In this document: positions 41,532-52,554 of the stretch, in pieces
How positions within the stretch are numbered: the stretch's first letter is position 1
Layout: each line of letters begins with the position of its first letter
Source: Stentor coeruleus
Taxonomy: Eukaryota; Ciliophora; Heterotrichea; Heterotrichida; Stentoridae
Direction of reading: 5' to 3'
Assembly (NCBI GenBank): GCA_001970955.1
Contig: MPUH01000020.1
Coordinates: 98,317-162,316, forward strand
Length of the DNA stretch: 64,000 nucleotides
Notes under the pieces: generated by a model
Told to the model about the DNA's origin: nothing
What the model saw: only the letters and a program-made list of their open reading frames with translations
The model's database searches: none
Translations under genes and position numbers: made by a program

Positions 41532-42371
41532 ATGGTTGAAAAATTTACTTTATTCACTTCAAGTCCTTTTGTGGAACGAACAAATGTCCATGCAGTGATT
41601 AAAAACTGTGACGAAATGACTAAAATCGCAAGGGCTTTGGATCGTGATTATCAGAAAGTTAAATCAGAAAACATTTATACATTTTACCAAACAGAAAGAA
41701 ATTCGATAATTTTAGTTGCTGTTGAGACAGATTTTCAATTGAAATTCAAAGCATATGAAGATTTTTTCTTATTTCTAATACAAAACTTCAGAGGACTGTA
41801 TGGGAATCGTATGCTTTTTTCACTTCCAGAATGCGATAATTTTCAAAGTATCGCTATGGGGTTTATAAACGCATGTGAAAAATATATATCTCAAGATGTT
41901 GAAATTAAAATATATGTAGAAAGTGCGGAATATAGTATTATAAAGCCTCTTATAGATAAATTGAATGGGAAAATTAGGAAAAATACAATGCTTTCGAATT
42001 ATGCGCTTTCAAATTTTTTATGCACAGAATGTGGAAAATTCGCTTATACGCCTATGATAAAAAAATGTTGTAAGACTGTTATTTGTGCTAGATGCGGTCT
42101 AAGAGATAAAACAAGCTGTGGTACTTGTAAAACTCCTCTTGATGATTTAAAACCTTTTGAAGAAATAAAAGCACTTTGTAATAATGCTCCATATATGTGT
42201 GCATGTGGTAAAGTTATACCTTTTAATCAATCAAGTAAGCATATACAAGAATGTTATGCAAGTGAGATTGAATGCAGAATATGCAATGAAATGACAAAAT
42301 TTACTAGTTTTTGTGCCCATTTGAGGTCATGCCATATGGATATACTCAAAAAGGATATAAACCTTATCTAA
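41532..42371 (+). CDS. RING/TRAF-type zinc-finger protein
   Basis: The protein has 279 residues. The N-terminal 165 residues have no recognised motif. From about 165 a cysteine-rich module follows: CTECGKF..., KKCCKTVICARCGL, then SCGTCKTP. This is a RING-like or treble-clef pattern with the spacing C-x2-C, then CC and C-x2-C, and then C-x2-C. Next come CACGKVIPFNQSSKHIQEC and CRICNEMTKFTSFCAHLRSCH, each of the C/H-x-C/H TRAF-like zinc-finger type. RING followed by TRAF-type zinc fingers is typical of ubiquitin ligases, but the RING here is atypical, so E3 activity is an inference. Confidence 0.78.
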   Translation: MVEKFTLFTSSPFVERTNVHAVIKNCDEMTKIARALDRDYQKVKSENIYTFYQTERNSIILVAVETDFQLKFKAYEDFFLFLIQNFRGLYGNRMLFSLPECDNFQSIAMGFINACEKYISQDVEIKIYVESAEYSIIKPLIDKLNGKIRKNTMLSNYALSNFLCTECGKFAYTPMIKKCCKTVICARCGLRDKTSCGTCKTPLDDLKPFEEIKALCNNAPYMCACGKVIPFNQSSKHIQECYASEIECRICNEMTKFTSFCAHLRSCHMDILKKDINLI

Positions 42372-42447
42372 TAACTTAATAAAGTTATATTCTATAAGAT
42401 TATATAATTTTCATAACCCTATTTACTATTTCTAATTAAATCTTAGA

Positions 42448-44355
42448 CTAAACTGCTTTAGCACGTTTTTTTATATCTTCTTCCCATACCCTTAACAGTT
42501 TTTCTTTTTCAACAAGTTCAGTTCTAAGCGAAAGAACTTCTTGTTCTTTTTCCTTAACCATTTTCAAACTATTTTCAAGTTGGAAGAAATTCTTTTTTAA
42601 TTTTTCTCTTTCTTGTTGTACTTCAAGCTCAAAGTCTTTTCTTTTTTCTTCATATTCATTCCAGGCTTTCTTAAGAAGATCAGCCGTTCTCATGTTTTCG
42701 ATATTTTTTAAATTAATCTCTTCTTCCCGAGCTTCACATATGCTGATTTTTTCTTGAAGCTCAGATGTGAGTTCATGAATCATATGCTCATTAGAATCAC
42801 GATATTGGTTTCTATCTTTAGGTTCATTATCTTTAAGTGTACTTTCAAGCATAACATCAGCATCCATATCTGGGATTTTACCATAAATGTTTACATTTTG
42901 AAGTATTTCTTCAAGTTCATTTTTCAGTTTATTGCATTCGGAAATAATTTGTTGGAACATTTCCATATATGATTCTATTTCTGGGATTAAATTGTTTTGT
43001 ATTTCCAAACATTGATTTTTTGACTCTATCAGACTCATTTCAACTAATTTCATGTTGGCGAGACAGATTTTTATTTTTTGTTCCTTTTCTTGCATGATTT
43101 CTTCTTTTGATTTGAACTCGTTTTCTTTTTCAAAAATTTGCTGATTGTATGCTTCTATTTGAATTTTAAGTTCGACTATAGTTTTTTCTAACTCTTCTTC
43201 TTTTTGAGATAATAAAGATTCTCTTGAAGATAGTTCAAGCTGACTTTGTGTTGCCATCTGTTCTTTAATATCCTCCAAAGACATATACTCCTGCTTTAAC
43301 ATTTCTCTTTCTTCATTAAGCTTCTGTTTAATCTGTTGTACCAAATCTTTTTCCTGTAATAATTTCATTTTCTCCACCTCAATATCACTAATTTGTTTAG
43401 AACTTTCATTTTTCTCATGATTAAACATAACTATTTTAGAGTCCAATTCCATTTTCTGCCTCATAAGTTTCTCTTCTTCAGCTTTTAGATTATTTCTTTC
43501 TTTAGCAACAGTTTCTAACAATCTTTCATTATTAGTTTTAATTTCTAAAATTTCTGATTTTTGGCTTTCAATAAATTTCCTCGTTTCCTGAATATCTTGA
43601 TTTTGGCTTTCAATATTTTCAAAAAGTTTCTTATTTTCTTCAAGTATTTCTAATTGTTCATGTTTTTCTTTTTCTAATTTTTCCATTGTTTCTTCTAATA
43701 TCATGGCTTGTTTTTGTAAAGTTTCTTTTTGTTTTTCTAGGTTTTCTTGTTCAGATGTTATTCTAAGGGCAAGGTTTTTGAGATTATCAGAATTTTGGTG
43801 GTTTAGTATATGGTTTTCTATATGGACGCCATGTCTTTCTATGTTTTCAAGTCGGGCTTTAGTGACTTCTAATTGCTCTTTTGATTTTTCCATGTTAGCT
43901 TGTTCTTTAGCAAGGTTTTTTTCTCGTTCTATTATCATTTTCTCTTTTTTCTGAAGCAATCTTTCGTAATGCTTTAACTGTTTGTTGGCTAGTTGAAGTT
44001 TTTCAGCAGTGTGTTTGAGTTCGTTACTTGTGCGTTTTTCAGCTTCTGATGGAGTTGAGATAAAGCTGTTTAAGTTTAGCTTTTCTTTCACTTCAACTAG
44101 TTGATCAACACATGATTTTACTACTTGTAATAAACGTGAGCAAGGATCTTCACAGTTTGTATCGAACTTCACATAAATATCCAGCCTTTGTAGCTGAATT
44201 TCAAGGGATTTAATAAGATTTAAGAGATTTTCTTCTGATATAAGTTTTTTAGCTTTGAAATTTGCCTCCAGCTTTGATGGGTTCAGCTGAATTCTCGGTG
44301 ATTCATAGCGTGTACTAGGTTTTAGCACATCCAAGATTCCTGTACTCCTTTCCAT
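42448..44355 (-). CDS. Large coiled-coil protein (635 aa)
   Basis: The protein has 635 residues. Apart from the first 40 and a short loop near 480-520 (NVNIYGKIPDMDADVM...), it is continuous E/K/Q/L-rich coiled coil with heptad spacing throughout. There is no motor, kinase or other globular domain. The N-terminal segment (STGILDVLKPSTRYESPRI) may be disordered. Such proteins are often structural components of basal bodies, fibres or cortex. That is inference. The frame is uninterrupted. It lies head-to-head with the CDPK-like gene with 355 bp between the starts. Confidence 0.88.
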   Translation of the reverse strand: MERSTGILDVLKPSTRYESPRIQLNPSKLEANFKAKKLISEENLLNLIKSLEIQLQRLDIYVKFDTNCEDPCSRLLQVVKSCVDQLVEVKEKLNLNSFISTPSEAEKRTSNELKHTAEKLQLANKQLKHYERLLQKKEKMIIEREKNLAKEQANMEKSKEQLEVTKARLENIERHGVHIENHILNHQNSDNLKNLALRITSEQENLEKQKETLQKQAMILEETMEKLEKEKHEQLEILEENKKLFENIESQNQDIQETRKFIESQKSEILEIKTNNERLLETVAKERNNLKAEEEKLMRQKMELDSKIVMFNHEKNESSKQISDIEVEKMKLLQEKDLVQQIKQKLNEEREMLKQEYMSLEDIKEQMATQSQLELSSRESLLSQKEEELEKTIVELKIQIEAYNQQIFEKENEFKSKEEIMQEKEQKIKICLANMKLVEMSLIESKNQCLEIQNNLIPEIESYMEMFQQIISECNKLKNELEEILQNVNIYGKIPDMDADVMLESTLKDNEPKDRNQYRDSNEHMIHELTSELQEKISICEAREEEINLKNIENMRTADLLKKAWNEYEEKRKDFELEVQQEREKLKKNFFQLENSLKMVKEKEQEVLSLRTELVEKEKLLRVWEEDIKKRAKAV

Positions 44356-44710
44356 TAATATTTATAAAAAAAAAGCATATATCAAAAATTAACAGCTAGT
44401 TATCACAAAAAACTATATAAAGCATAACTTAAAAATTACCTTATCAAAAAAATAAAACTTTTCACCACATTTTACACTCTATTATAATAAATACTTTCAT
44501 CCTAAAACCTCCACTTCCAGTCTAAATACTCTATTTTTCCTATATACTTTAATTTTACTTTTTAAAAAATGTTAAAAATTAGTTTCATAAATACCATAAC
44601 TATGTCTATTAGTTACACAATTCTCAACTCATAAAATTTTCCTCACAAATAAGCCAGTCATCTTCAGGATTATAAAAATAACAATTAGTAAGATCCTATT
44701 TAATATAATA
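44356..44710. other. Intergenic between divergent genes
   Basis: These 355 bp separate the starts of the large coiled-coil gene (minus) and the CDPK-like kinase (plus). They are C-containing and G-poor on the plus strand in the middle. No motif is assigned. Confidence 0.5.
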
Positions 44711-46060
44711 ATGGGCTGTTGGAAAAGCAGAGAACAAAACCTCATTGTCGTCCAACCTTCAGAAAGGACAAGAAGGAAAAGCAAGCATGGAGAAGTACAT
44801 TTAGAATACAATGAAGAACTGTATATTGTAAACGACAGTATTCGTTAAATAGATATATCCGATCTTTATGATATTATAAAACCTTTAGCTAAAGGGAAAT
44901 ACGGCTTAGTCCAACTAGCCACAAGCAAATTAACAGGAAAACAAGTCGCAGTAAAAGTTCAAATCCAAGAAAATGAAAAAGCTATAACTGATGAGCTGTC
45001 AACTATTAAGAAACTTGATCATCCAAACATTATAAAATACATTGAGCTTTTCCGTGATAAAAAATATATTTACATTGTCATGGAATATTGTTCAGGTGGA
45101 GAACTCCTTGGAAACTCAACTACACCTTATCCTGAGTCATTTGTTTGTGAGATTATGTTTAAATTGCTACATGCTATAAGTCACATGCATTCATTAAATG
45201 TTTGTCATAGAGATATAAAAGTAGAAAACTGTTTATTAGATAGTCAAGGAGATGTTAAATTGATTGATTTTGGGTTCTCATGTAATTATATCCCTGGACA
45301 TAAACTTAAAGGGATAGTTGGAACCCCATTTTATATGGCGCCTGAAGTATTTACTGATGAATATAGTGGTCCAGAATGTGATGTTTGGAGCTTAGGTGTG
45401 CTTATGCATATCCTACTACTTGGAGTTCCTCCTTTTGATGCAAAAAGTAAAACTGAAGTTATCCAAAGAATCAAAACATGTAAAGTCCCATTTTCTTCTA
45501 AAGAATTTTTAAGTTTATCGCCAGAAAGTCAAAATTTGCTGAAAAACATGCTGCAAAAAGATCCAAGTAAAAGGATTTCTTGTAGAGATGCACTTAAAAC
45601 AGAATTTTTTAACAAAATTAAAAGAACACATGAAATACCTAATGATATTGAAAGCCAACTAGTCAACTCTCAAAAAGTTTATGATTTTCAATATATCATC
45701 CTGACAATTTGCTTAATGATTCTCCCAGATGATATTTTCAATAGTAATAAAGAGTACTTCAGAATTATGGACTCAAGCCACACAGGATTTATATATTTGA
45801 AATCTACATCAAATGAATTAGAATACCCAGAAAGAATCAGTTACACAGATTTTCTTATTTATATGATGAAAAATGAAATCATTCAGCAGTGTTTCCCTGT
45901 TATTTATAAAGCTTGTGAAAAAGTAAGGAGTATTTAGGAAAGAGTATTTAGTAAAGAAAAGCTTAGGCAGTTTCTAATGAGAAGAGGCCTTTATATACCT
46001 GAAAATTTCTTAAAGACTGAGATTGGTTGTTATGAAGATTTCCTTTTGTTATTTAACTAG
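44711..46060 (+). CDS. CDPK-like protein kinase, acylation-type start, degenerate EF-hands
   Basis: After splicing two 15-nt introns the protein has 439 residues. It starts MGCWKSRE (Gly2 and Cys3, as in myristoylated and palmitoylated kinases). The kinase domain spans about 48-305: glycine loop LAKGKYGLV (first Gly replaced by Ala), VAVKV lysine, HRDIKVENC, IDFGFS, GTPFYMAPE, DVWSLGVLM and FDAKSKTEVIQ. This is the CDPK/CaMK arrangement. The C-terminal 130 residues are EF-hand-like. The best loop (MDSSHTGFIYLK) keeps the first Asp and central Gly, but other calcium ligands are doubtful, so calcium control may be reduced. The last exon adds ERVFSKEKLRQFLMRRGLYI. Confidence 0.88.
44838..44852 (+). 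other. 15-nt intron 1 in CDPK-like gene
   Basis: The sequence is GTATTCGTTAAATAG, with A at position 10. It joins the MGCW N-terminal exon (ending VND) to the kinase domain (NISDLYDIIK). The unspliced frame contains TAA here. Confidence 0.92.
45923..45937 (+). other. 15-nt intron 2 in CDPK-like gene
   Basis: The sequence is GTAAGGAGTATTTAG, with A at position 10. Unspliced, the frame ends in TAG after CEKVRSI. Splicing gives CEKERVFSKEKLRQFL and 40 more residues to the TAG at 46058-46060. Confidence 0.92.
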
Positions 46061-46446
46061 AAAAAAATAATTTTTAGGGTGTTGATTTTATTTGAATATT
46101 TTTTATAGTTTAGACTAAAATTAGTTATAAAATTTAGGTTGTATTTAATAGTTTTAAAATAAATAGATTTTACGCTTGATTTTTAGGTATTGCTTATTGA
46201 AATTACAACGAAATTTATTGATTTAATATATTGCAATATATAAAAAACACGTTTTATGATATAATTCTTAAATCACAGCTTTAAAACTGTTCTGACTTCG
46301 TAAAATACAGTATATCTTTGTGAATTATCTTGCAAAATCATAAAATCTTAGTGAAAGTTGAATCTTAAAACCATAAAAAATATTTTTTGAAGTAAATGAA
46401 TAACATTTCATATAGTTAGCGACAAAAAACCGGATTATAATAAATA
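46061..46446. other. Intergenic between two plus-strand genes
   Basis: These 386 bp begin with a moderately G-rich segment after the CDPK-like gene. No ORF or repeat is recognised before the kinesin start. Confidence 0.5.
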
Positions 46447-49146
46447 ATGAAGAAAGCATCTGCTGATGTTGGAAGCAATGTTAAAGTTATATGTAGATTC
46501 AGACCAATGATCGATATAGAATTAGAACTTGGAGGAAACCCAGAAATAACGTATAGCTTCCCAAGTGAAGATACTGTCGTACTAGGGTCAGGTGAAAAGT
46601 TCACATTTGATAAAGTTTATTCAATGAACGCCCAACAGCCTGAAATTTTTGACTTTATTGGGAAACCGATAATCGATGATGTTTTAACTGGATACAATGG
46701 AACAGTTATAGCATATGGACAAACAGGTTCAGGTAAAAGCTTTAGTATGATGGGATACGATATTTATGACCATAAAACTCAAGGAATTATCCCAAGGGCA
46801 ATCAAACTCGTATTTGAATCTGTTGAAAAGGCAGGTTCAGAGGCAGAATTTACATTAAAATGCTCAATGCTTGAAATATACAAAGAGAAACTCAAAGATT
46901 TGTGTGGATTTAACTCAGAACTTAAAATCAAAGAAAGTAAACAAAGGGGTATTTATGTTGATGGATTAACTGAAATTTACGTTGTAAACGAAGAGGAAAT
47001 GCTTGGAGTTCTCTCAATGGGTGAACGAAATCGCACGGTTGCATCAACAAAAATGAACAGCGTTAGTTCTAGAAGCCATCAATTATTTATTCTTGAAGTA
47101 AAGCAAAAATTCCCTAATGACTCAGAAAAAAGAGGAATATTAAACCTAGTCGATTTGGCTGGAAGTGAAAAAATCAATCAAACTGGAGTTACTGGGAACA
47201 AACTTGAAGAAGCAAAGAAAATAAACTTATCCTTAAGTGCTTTAGGAAATGTTATTAAATCTTTGACTAGTAATGCTGAGCATATTCCATATAGAGATTC
47301 TAAACTTACAAGGTTATTACAAGAGTCTTTAGGAGGTAACTATAAAACATCTTTGATTGTGTGTTGCTCTCCACATCCTAGAAATGTTGAAGATACATTG
47401 AATACGTTAAAATTTGCTCAAAGGGCTAAAACAATAAAAAATAAAGCAAGGGTTAATATTAAAAAATCAGTTGAAGAATATATCAAAATGATTGAAGAAC
47501 TTAAAGTACAACTTGCAAAAACTAAAGATGAAGCAAGTTATTGGAAAAATCGGGTTGGGATACATGATAAGTTTGCACATCGATCTTCGTTACTAATAGA
47601 AAAATCACTAAAAGGACTTAGTGTGCCAGAAATCACTTCAGAAGATATACTTGAATCAATATCTCCTATTTCAGATCTCCCAATTGATGATTTCACTAAT
47701 AATAATACAATGATAAGTAATGATGATTTTACAAGACTTAAAACTGAAAATGAGGATTTAAAATCTAAAATAGAAACACTCACAGAAAAAAACAACCAAG
47801 AGTCAAAAAAAAGAATTTTAAGTGAAGTTAAATATGTAGAATGTTTTGAAAAATACAATAAACTCTTGCTTAATATTAATGAAAACAAAAACAAACAAGA
47901 ATTTATGATTGCAGAAAATGCTAGTCTTAATACTCAGATTGATAGCTTAAAAGCGCATATAAGGATATTAAATATAAAATTCAATAAATTTCTAGAGAAA
48001 TACAAAAAAGGAGAAACTATTGCTGAATGGGAATTTACTGATACAATTTATGAAACAGGTATTTATTTACCTGTTTACACTCAAGAATCTCCTATAACTA
48101 TTCAAGATGAACTAAATGAATCTTTTATTGGAATAACAACAGATCCAGAAATGCTTATTTCACAAGATAGTTATGCTCAAGAAATATGCTTAGCTTTGCA
48201 AGAGACTTCTCAAATGAATCAAGATATTATAATTTTTGAATTAAAAAAACAAGTTATAAATTCAGGAATTGTAAATTGTGAACTGCTTAGAAATTATTTA
48301 GATTTGAAACTTAGTAAAAATTTACTTTGTGAGAAATTCAACTTAAAAGTTAAACTAGCCAAGCACCAAGAGGAAAAAATAAAACTTTATGAAAGCATGT
48401 TAAATAAACTACAAGAAAGATATGATAAACTTATACGTTTAATAAGCCGATTTGAAGAAACACAAAAAAAAGATCTCACACCAGATATCAAAAGGGCTAG
48501 AATCGCCCGACCAATAAGAGTCGCAAGTGCTGAAGATACTGATAGAAATGAAATAATTGAAAATGATTTCAGAAGAATGACAACTTTGGTTTCACGTGAA
48601 GGAACCCATCATCCTTTAATAAGAAGACAAAGTACAATGTTTAACCCTCATGATAAAGGTATAAAATTTAAATCAATTGAATCAGGCTATGAACTTCAAG
48701 TCCTTTATAATCATCAATTAAAAGAAGAACTTGAATTAACACGTAACGAAAAAAACACTTACAAATCTTTATATTCAAATTTTCAAAGCCAGAATATGGA
48801 TATTTATAGCAGAGAAAAAAATAGATGGAAAACTTTTTTAGAAGAATTTAAAGATAATTGTAATAAAGAATTGGTGAGAAGACAACATGAGATAAATAAA
48901 CTTAATTTGCAAATAGCTCATTGGATGAATATGTATATTGAACTTCAGGATAATTCTGAGACATCAGTTGTTCATAAATTTGTTGAGAAAAAAAGGAATT
49001 TAAGTAATTTTGAAGGTTTAGTTTCGGGAGATATGATGAAAGTTCAGTTTGTTAACTCTCCATTGCATAGTAGTTTGAAACTTCATAGGCTTAGAAGTCT
49101 TAATTCGAAACGTGGGGATGTTAGCCCACCAATTTTTGATGATTAA
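46447..49146 (+). CDS. N-terminal-motor kinesin
   Basis: The protein has 899 residues. The motor domain occupies about 10-340: CRFRP (16-20), the P-loop GQTGSGKS (91-98), switch I NSVSSRSHQ, switch II LVDLAGSE, and YRDSKLTRLLQESLGGN. It ends in FAQRAKTIKNKARVN. A stalk of coiled-coil segments (about 345-690) follows, with an acidic linker, then a tail with IRRQSTMFNP and a coiled coil to about 840. The N-terminal motor with a kinesin-1/4-like neck indicates plus-end-directed transport (family knowledge). No tail domain diagnostic of one subfamily is recognised. All nucleotide-binding motifs are intact. Confidence 0.95.
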   Translation: MKKASADVGSNVKVICRFRPMIDIELELGGNPEITYSFPSEDTVVLGSGEKFTFDKVYSMNAQQPEIFDFIGKPIIDDVLTGYNGTVIAYGQTGSGKSFSMMGYDIYDHKTQGIIPRAIKLVFESVEKAGSEAEFTLKCSMLEIYKEKLKDLCGFNSELKIKESKQRGIYVDGLTEIYVVNEEEMLGVLSMGERNRTVASTKMNSVSSRSHQLFILEVKQKFPNDSEKRGILNLVDLAGSEKINQTGVTGNKLEEAKKINLSLSALGNVIKSLTSNAEHIPYRDSKLTRLLQESLGGNYKTSLIVCCSPHPRNVEDTLNTLKFAQRAKTIKNKARVNIKKSVEEYIKMIEELKVQLAKTKDEASYWKNRVGIHDKFAHRSSLLIEKSLKGLSVPEITSEDILESISPISDLPIDDFTNNNTMISNDDFTRLKTENEDLKSKIETLTEKNNQESKKRILSEVKYVECFEKYNKLLLNINENKNKQEFMIAENASLNTQIDSLKAHIRILNIKFNKFLEKYKKGETIAEWEFTDTIYETGIYLPVYTQESPITIQDELNESFIGITTDPEMLISQDSYAQEICLALQETSQMNQDIIIFELKKQVINSGIVNCELLRNYLDLKLSKNLLCEKFNLKVKLAKHQEEKIKLYESMLNKLQERYDKLIRLISRFEETQKKDLTPDIKRARIARPIRVASAEDTDRNEIIENDFRRMTTLVSREGTHHPLIRRQSTMFNPHDKGIKFKSIESGYELQVLYNHQLKEELELTRNEKNTYKSLYSNFQSQNMDIYSREKNRWKTFLEEFKDNCNKELVRRQHEINKLNLQIAHWMNMYIELQDNSETSVVHKFVEKKRNLSNFEGLVSGDMMKVQFVNSPLHSSLKLHRLRSLNSKRGDVSPPIFDD

Positions 49147-49428
49147 TAATTAAGTAGAGTAATATTAAAATAATGAAATATCTGAGAATTTTTATTAAAC
49201 ATATAAAATCTTAACATAAATTCACTTTAAGATGTGATTTAGCGGTAAATTAAGCCTTATGTCATGAAGATATTTTAGTTCCACTTTAACACTTCTACAA
49301 CTTTTATTAATAAAATTATTGAATTTTTATAAATTTTTCCAGGTGAAAGCTGAGAAAATATTTGCTTTGAAAAAGAATTCTCATTCCATAAAGAAACTAT
49401 TAAAAATATCAATAAATGATTATCTTTA

Positions 49429-50067
49429 CTATTGTAATTTCGATAAAGATGAGGAGCTGCCTTTATGTAAATCTTGAATCTCTAAAAATGATTCAATATC
49501 TTTGACATTACTACTCTGATTTCTTTTAGAAAAAATAATTTTCCTTTTATTCTTTTCAATAACAACTTCATCATCATCATCTTTTGATTTTTCTAATTTA
49601 TCATCCAAATTCTTGACACTAATTTTAGCAAATGTACTCAATCTGAATTCATCTAAAGGATTAAAATCAAACATTTGAACACTAGCTTTTATTATAGAAC
49701 TACTATTTCTACTATTACTATAACGATGATTTTTTGATCCTAGTATTTTATCTTTAGCTTTATTCTTTTTAGAAAGTTTTAAGTTATGGGATTCACAAAC
49801 ATAAATATTTTTGTTTTCTTGAAGTATTGGGAGTTTTGGTAAATGTGGGATTTTTGTGTTTATTTGTAGTGATGGTTTTTGGGTTTTTTTATATTTAGGA
49901 GTAGGGCCAAAGTCAAGAGATTGACGACGTGGGGTTTCTAAATGTACATAGTTAAGGGCTTTTTTATTGAAAATTTTGGAGAGTTTGTAGATTTTAGGAT
50001 TGTAGTGGAGTTTTTTGTATAGTTCCATGCTTGGTGAAAAGCTGTTCTGGATTTTTAAATGATGCAT
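49429..50067 (-). CDS. Basic, disordered protein of unknown function
   Basis: The protein has 212 residues and is rich in K, S, N and P. It starts MHHLKIQNSFSPSMELYK, and its middle (RQSLDFGPTPKYKKTQKPS) has proline-directed phosphorylation-type sites. A short acidic stretch (KSKDDDDEVVIEKNKRK) follows. No domain is recognised. It is convergent with the kinesin (282 bp between ends). Confidence 0.68.
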   Translation of the reverse strand: MHHLKIQNSFSPSMELYKKLHYNPKIYKLSKIFNKKALNYVHLETPRRQSLDFGPTPKYKKTQKPSLQINTKIPHLPKLPILQENKNIYVCESHNLKLSKKNKAKDKILGSKNHRYSNSRNSSSIIKASVQMFDFNPLDEFRLSTFAKISVKNLDDKLEKSKDDDDEVVIEKNKRKIIFSKRNQSSNVKDIESFLEIQDLHKGSSSSLSKLQ

Positions 50068-50881
50068 CTTTGGAGGATTATATAATTTATTAGTTTTACA
50101 TGATAAATATTAAGATACTTTTATGTATATATAATTGCAACTATTCATTTTACGGCAAGAAGGATGATTTTTTGGCGACTTTTGGCTTGATTAGGAATTT
50201 TTCAATTTGCTTGTTTTAATTTGTAATATAAAACTCATCTTCCAAAAAATCTATGATCGCAACACAAAATGAACACTTATAAATGTATATTATATTTGTA
50301 AAAATATAAAATAAAATCATAACATAATCATTTCTCTTGATAAAATACTTTAATAATATTCCCAGGGTTATTAGTTTTTTTTGATATTTTTCTAGAATTC
50401 TAATAGTTAGTAGAGGAAGGAATAATACAATAAAGTTATTTGCTCAACTAGTTTTACAGCAAAAGTTTTTTTAAGAGATACTTAAGGGATGGCATTGCTT
50501 TCAAATACTTAGAAAATAACTGAATAATTCAAATGATGTAAATGGTGAAATGAATTAATTCAAAAAAACTTGGAACTAGTTTATTAGAAAATCTGATTTA
50601 GAATAGGTGTTAAAAACTTCTAAAACTTTCTGTAATATTTTTACCTTTTTCTTTTAATCTTCCTATCAAATGACTTGCATCCTTACGAATCTGCGTCATT
50701 ACGTTTGCATAGGAAATTCTTATTTACTTTATTTTATTGTATGTTATCATCTATATATTAGAATACATGCTGAAGTTTATAAATAAGATGATATAAAACA
50801 AATATTCTATATGTGAAAATATAGTTTATTACATTCTTTTTTCCTAATTAATAGTTTATCCATAAAAACTCTATTAATATT
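50068..50881. other. Intergenic, no gene seen
   Basis: These 814 bp of AT-rich sequence lie between two minus-strand genes. No ORF of note. The right edge carries the first copy of an N-flanked duplication. Confidence 0.5.
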
Positions 50882-51891
50882 TTAGAGGCTTGTTAAGCTG
50901 ATTTTAGAACCATAATTTTCTTCTATTGTTTNAGGCTTGTTAAGCTGATTTTAGAACCATAATTTTCTTCTATTGTTTCATCATACTTTTGTAAGTTAAG
51001 GAATTTAGTATCCAGATGTTCAACTCCTACTCGATTAACAGCTTCTATTTCCAAAGGTAATTTCCCAACTCCAATAACTTGAAAATCTAGGCTTTCATCT
51101 CGATAATCTTGAGTCGATACTTCTGCTTCTAGTACCGAGCCTTTAATCCTAGTATAAAGACCGCCAAATTCAGGGCCAACTTTTAAAAAAGCTTCTGATT
51201 TCATTTGTGCAGGGTCATCTCTTAAACTCATATACCAAAGAAGACCATCTTGAAGATGAGGTTTGTATGCTCTATTGCAAACTTCTGTAGTATCGCTAGG
51301 TTTTTTACTCTCATAAGGAACAGAACTTAATAACGTTTGCTGATTCTTTTTTGTCTTTGCTGCAAGACCTTTTTCCAGTCCTTTCCAGTATTTTTGCGTC
51401 TTTTGAAAATTGCTTAGCACATTTGATTGACGGGACATTATAATCTGTTCTCTAGGAGACAGATGAGAATATATTAATTTTTCTTCTTGTTCAGAGTTTT
51501 TTTTAGCTTGTTCTATTTTATTCAAAGCCTCATCAAAACGTGATTGGTAGTTGATTACAGATTCAGAAGATTTTTTTTGAACGGAAGTTTTCATGGATAA
51601 TCTTTTTACTAAAGCTGGTCTTACAGTGGGAGAAACTTGTTTTGTAGCGAATAATTTCTTAGGACCTATAAAGCTTCTTGGATTTAGTTCTCCGTTTTTA
51701 TCATAAATTGGAGATGAAACCACAGGCACTGCTTTTGGGCTTACTAAAAAATTAGTAACACTTCCTTGTTTTTCTAAAGCAAAATCATCTTCAACTTTGT
51801 ATATGTTGGAATCAGGCTTAACTTTTTTTCTAACTCTGATAATCTTGGAGCTTTTGGATTTTGAAATCAGGGAAAGTTTATTGATATTCAT
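50882..51891 (-). CDS. Basic/disordered protein, 3' end duplicated at an assembly N
   Basis: As assembled, the frame runs into an N at 50932 (51891 down to 50923). A 46-bp duplication (50886-50931 and 50933-50978) surrounds it. With one copy removed the frame ends cleanly with SKISLTSL and TAA at 50882, giving 320 residues, and the length fits a whole number of codons. The product is basic and largely disordered (NKLSLISKSKSSKIIRVRKK at the start). It has a helical middle (EALNKIEQAKKNSEQEEKLI) and a more ordered C-terminal third (LLWYMSLRDDPAQM, GPEFGGLYTRI). No family is recognised. Confidence 0.72.
50886..50978. repeat. 46-bp duplication around an assembly N (50932)
   Basis: Copies at 50886-50931 and 50933-50978 (starting AGGCTTGTTAAGCTG) are identical and flank a single N. 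Both encode the C-terminus of the minus-strand gene; one is superfluous. Confidence 0.9.
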
Positions 51892-52554
51892 TTTATTGTT
51901 GATTATAAAGATAAATAATTTTAAGATGTAATAAATGTAAAAGTTGTTGTAGTTTTATTAGTTAATTAGTGATTGTTTTATTGAAGTTTTTGAACATGAA
52001 ATGTGTTTAGGGATAATTTATAGTATATAATTAGTATAAAAAACATAATAGGATTTATTTAGCGATTTGCTTTTGATAGTGTCTAATTACAATATTTTGA
52101 TTATAAAAGTGTATATTTAATCTGTGCTCTCTTTGGATATAATAGGCAATATCATTATAATCTTTCCTATGCTGAAATAGTATATTTCATATTAATTTGG
52201 TATTATTTTCTAGCAGAGATCTAACTTTAATTATAAATAGAGTTATTTCCAAATACCATAAAAACCATAATCTTCCATCTAACATAAAAAAATCATTAAT
52301 AATATATTCAGACACTCTTATCAACGTCATAGCAACTGTTATCAAAAACTTAAAAAATATTTTACTAAAAGCTAGGATTCATATTTCTAACTAATTAAAT
52401 CATAATACCTAATAAACCATATCAAATTTCCATCATCCTCATAAAATCTATACCAAAATCTATAATAAAATGTATTAATTTTATATATTTCCAACTACAA
52501 GCTAAATTCCTATTTCCCTTAATTTTTCCATTCTATTCTAAAAAATAATATACT
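51892..52554. other. Intergenic between divergent genes
   Basis: The left part is G-rich and the right part (52240-52554) C-rich on the plus strand, as for other divergent promoter regions here. A 65-codon ORF (52197-52394) is I/N/K-rich and rejected. Confidence 0.5.
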
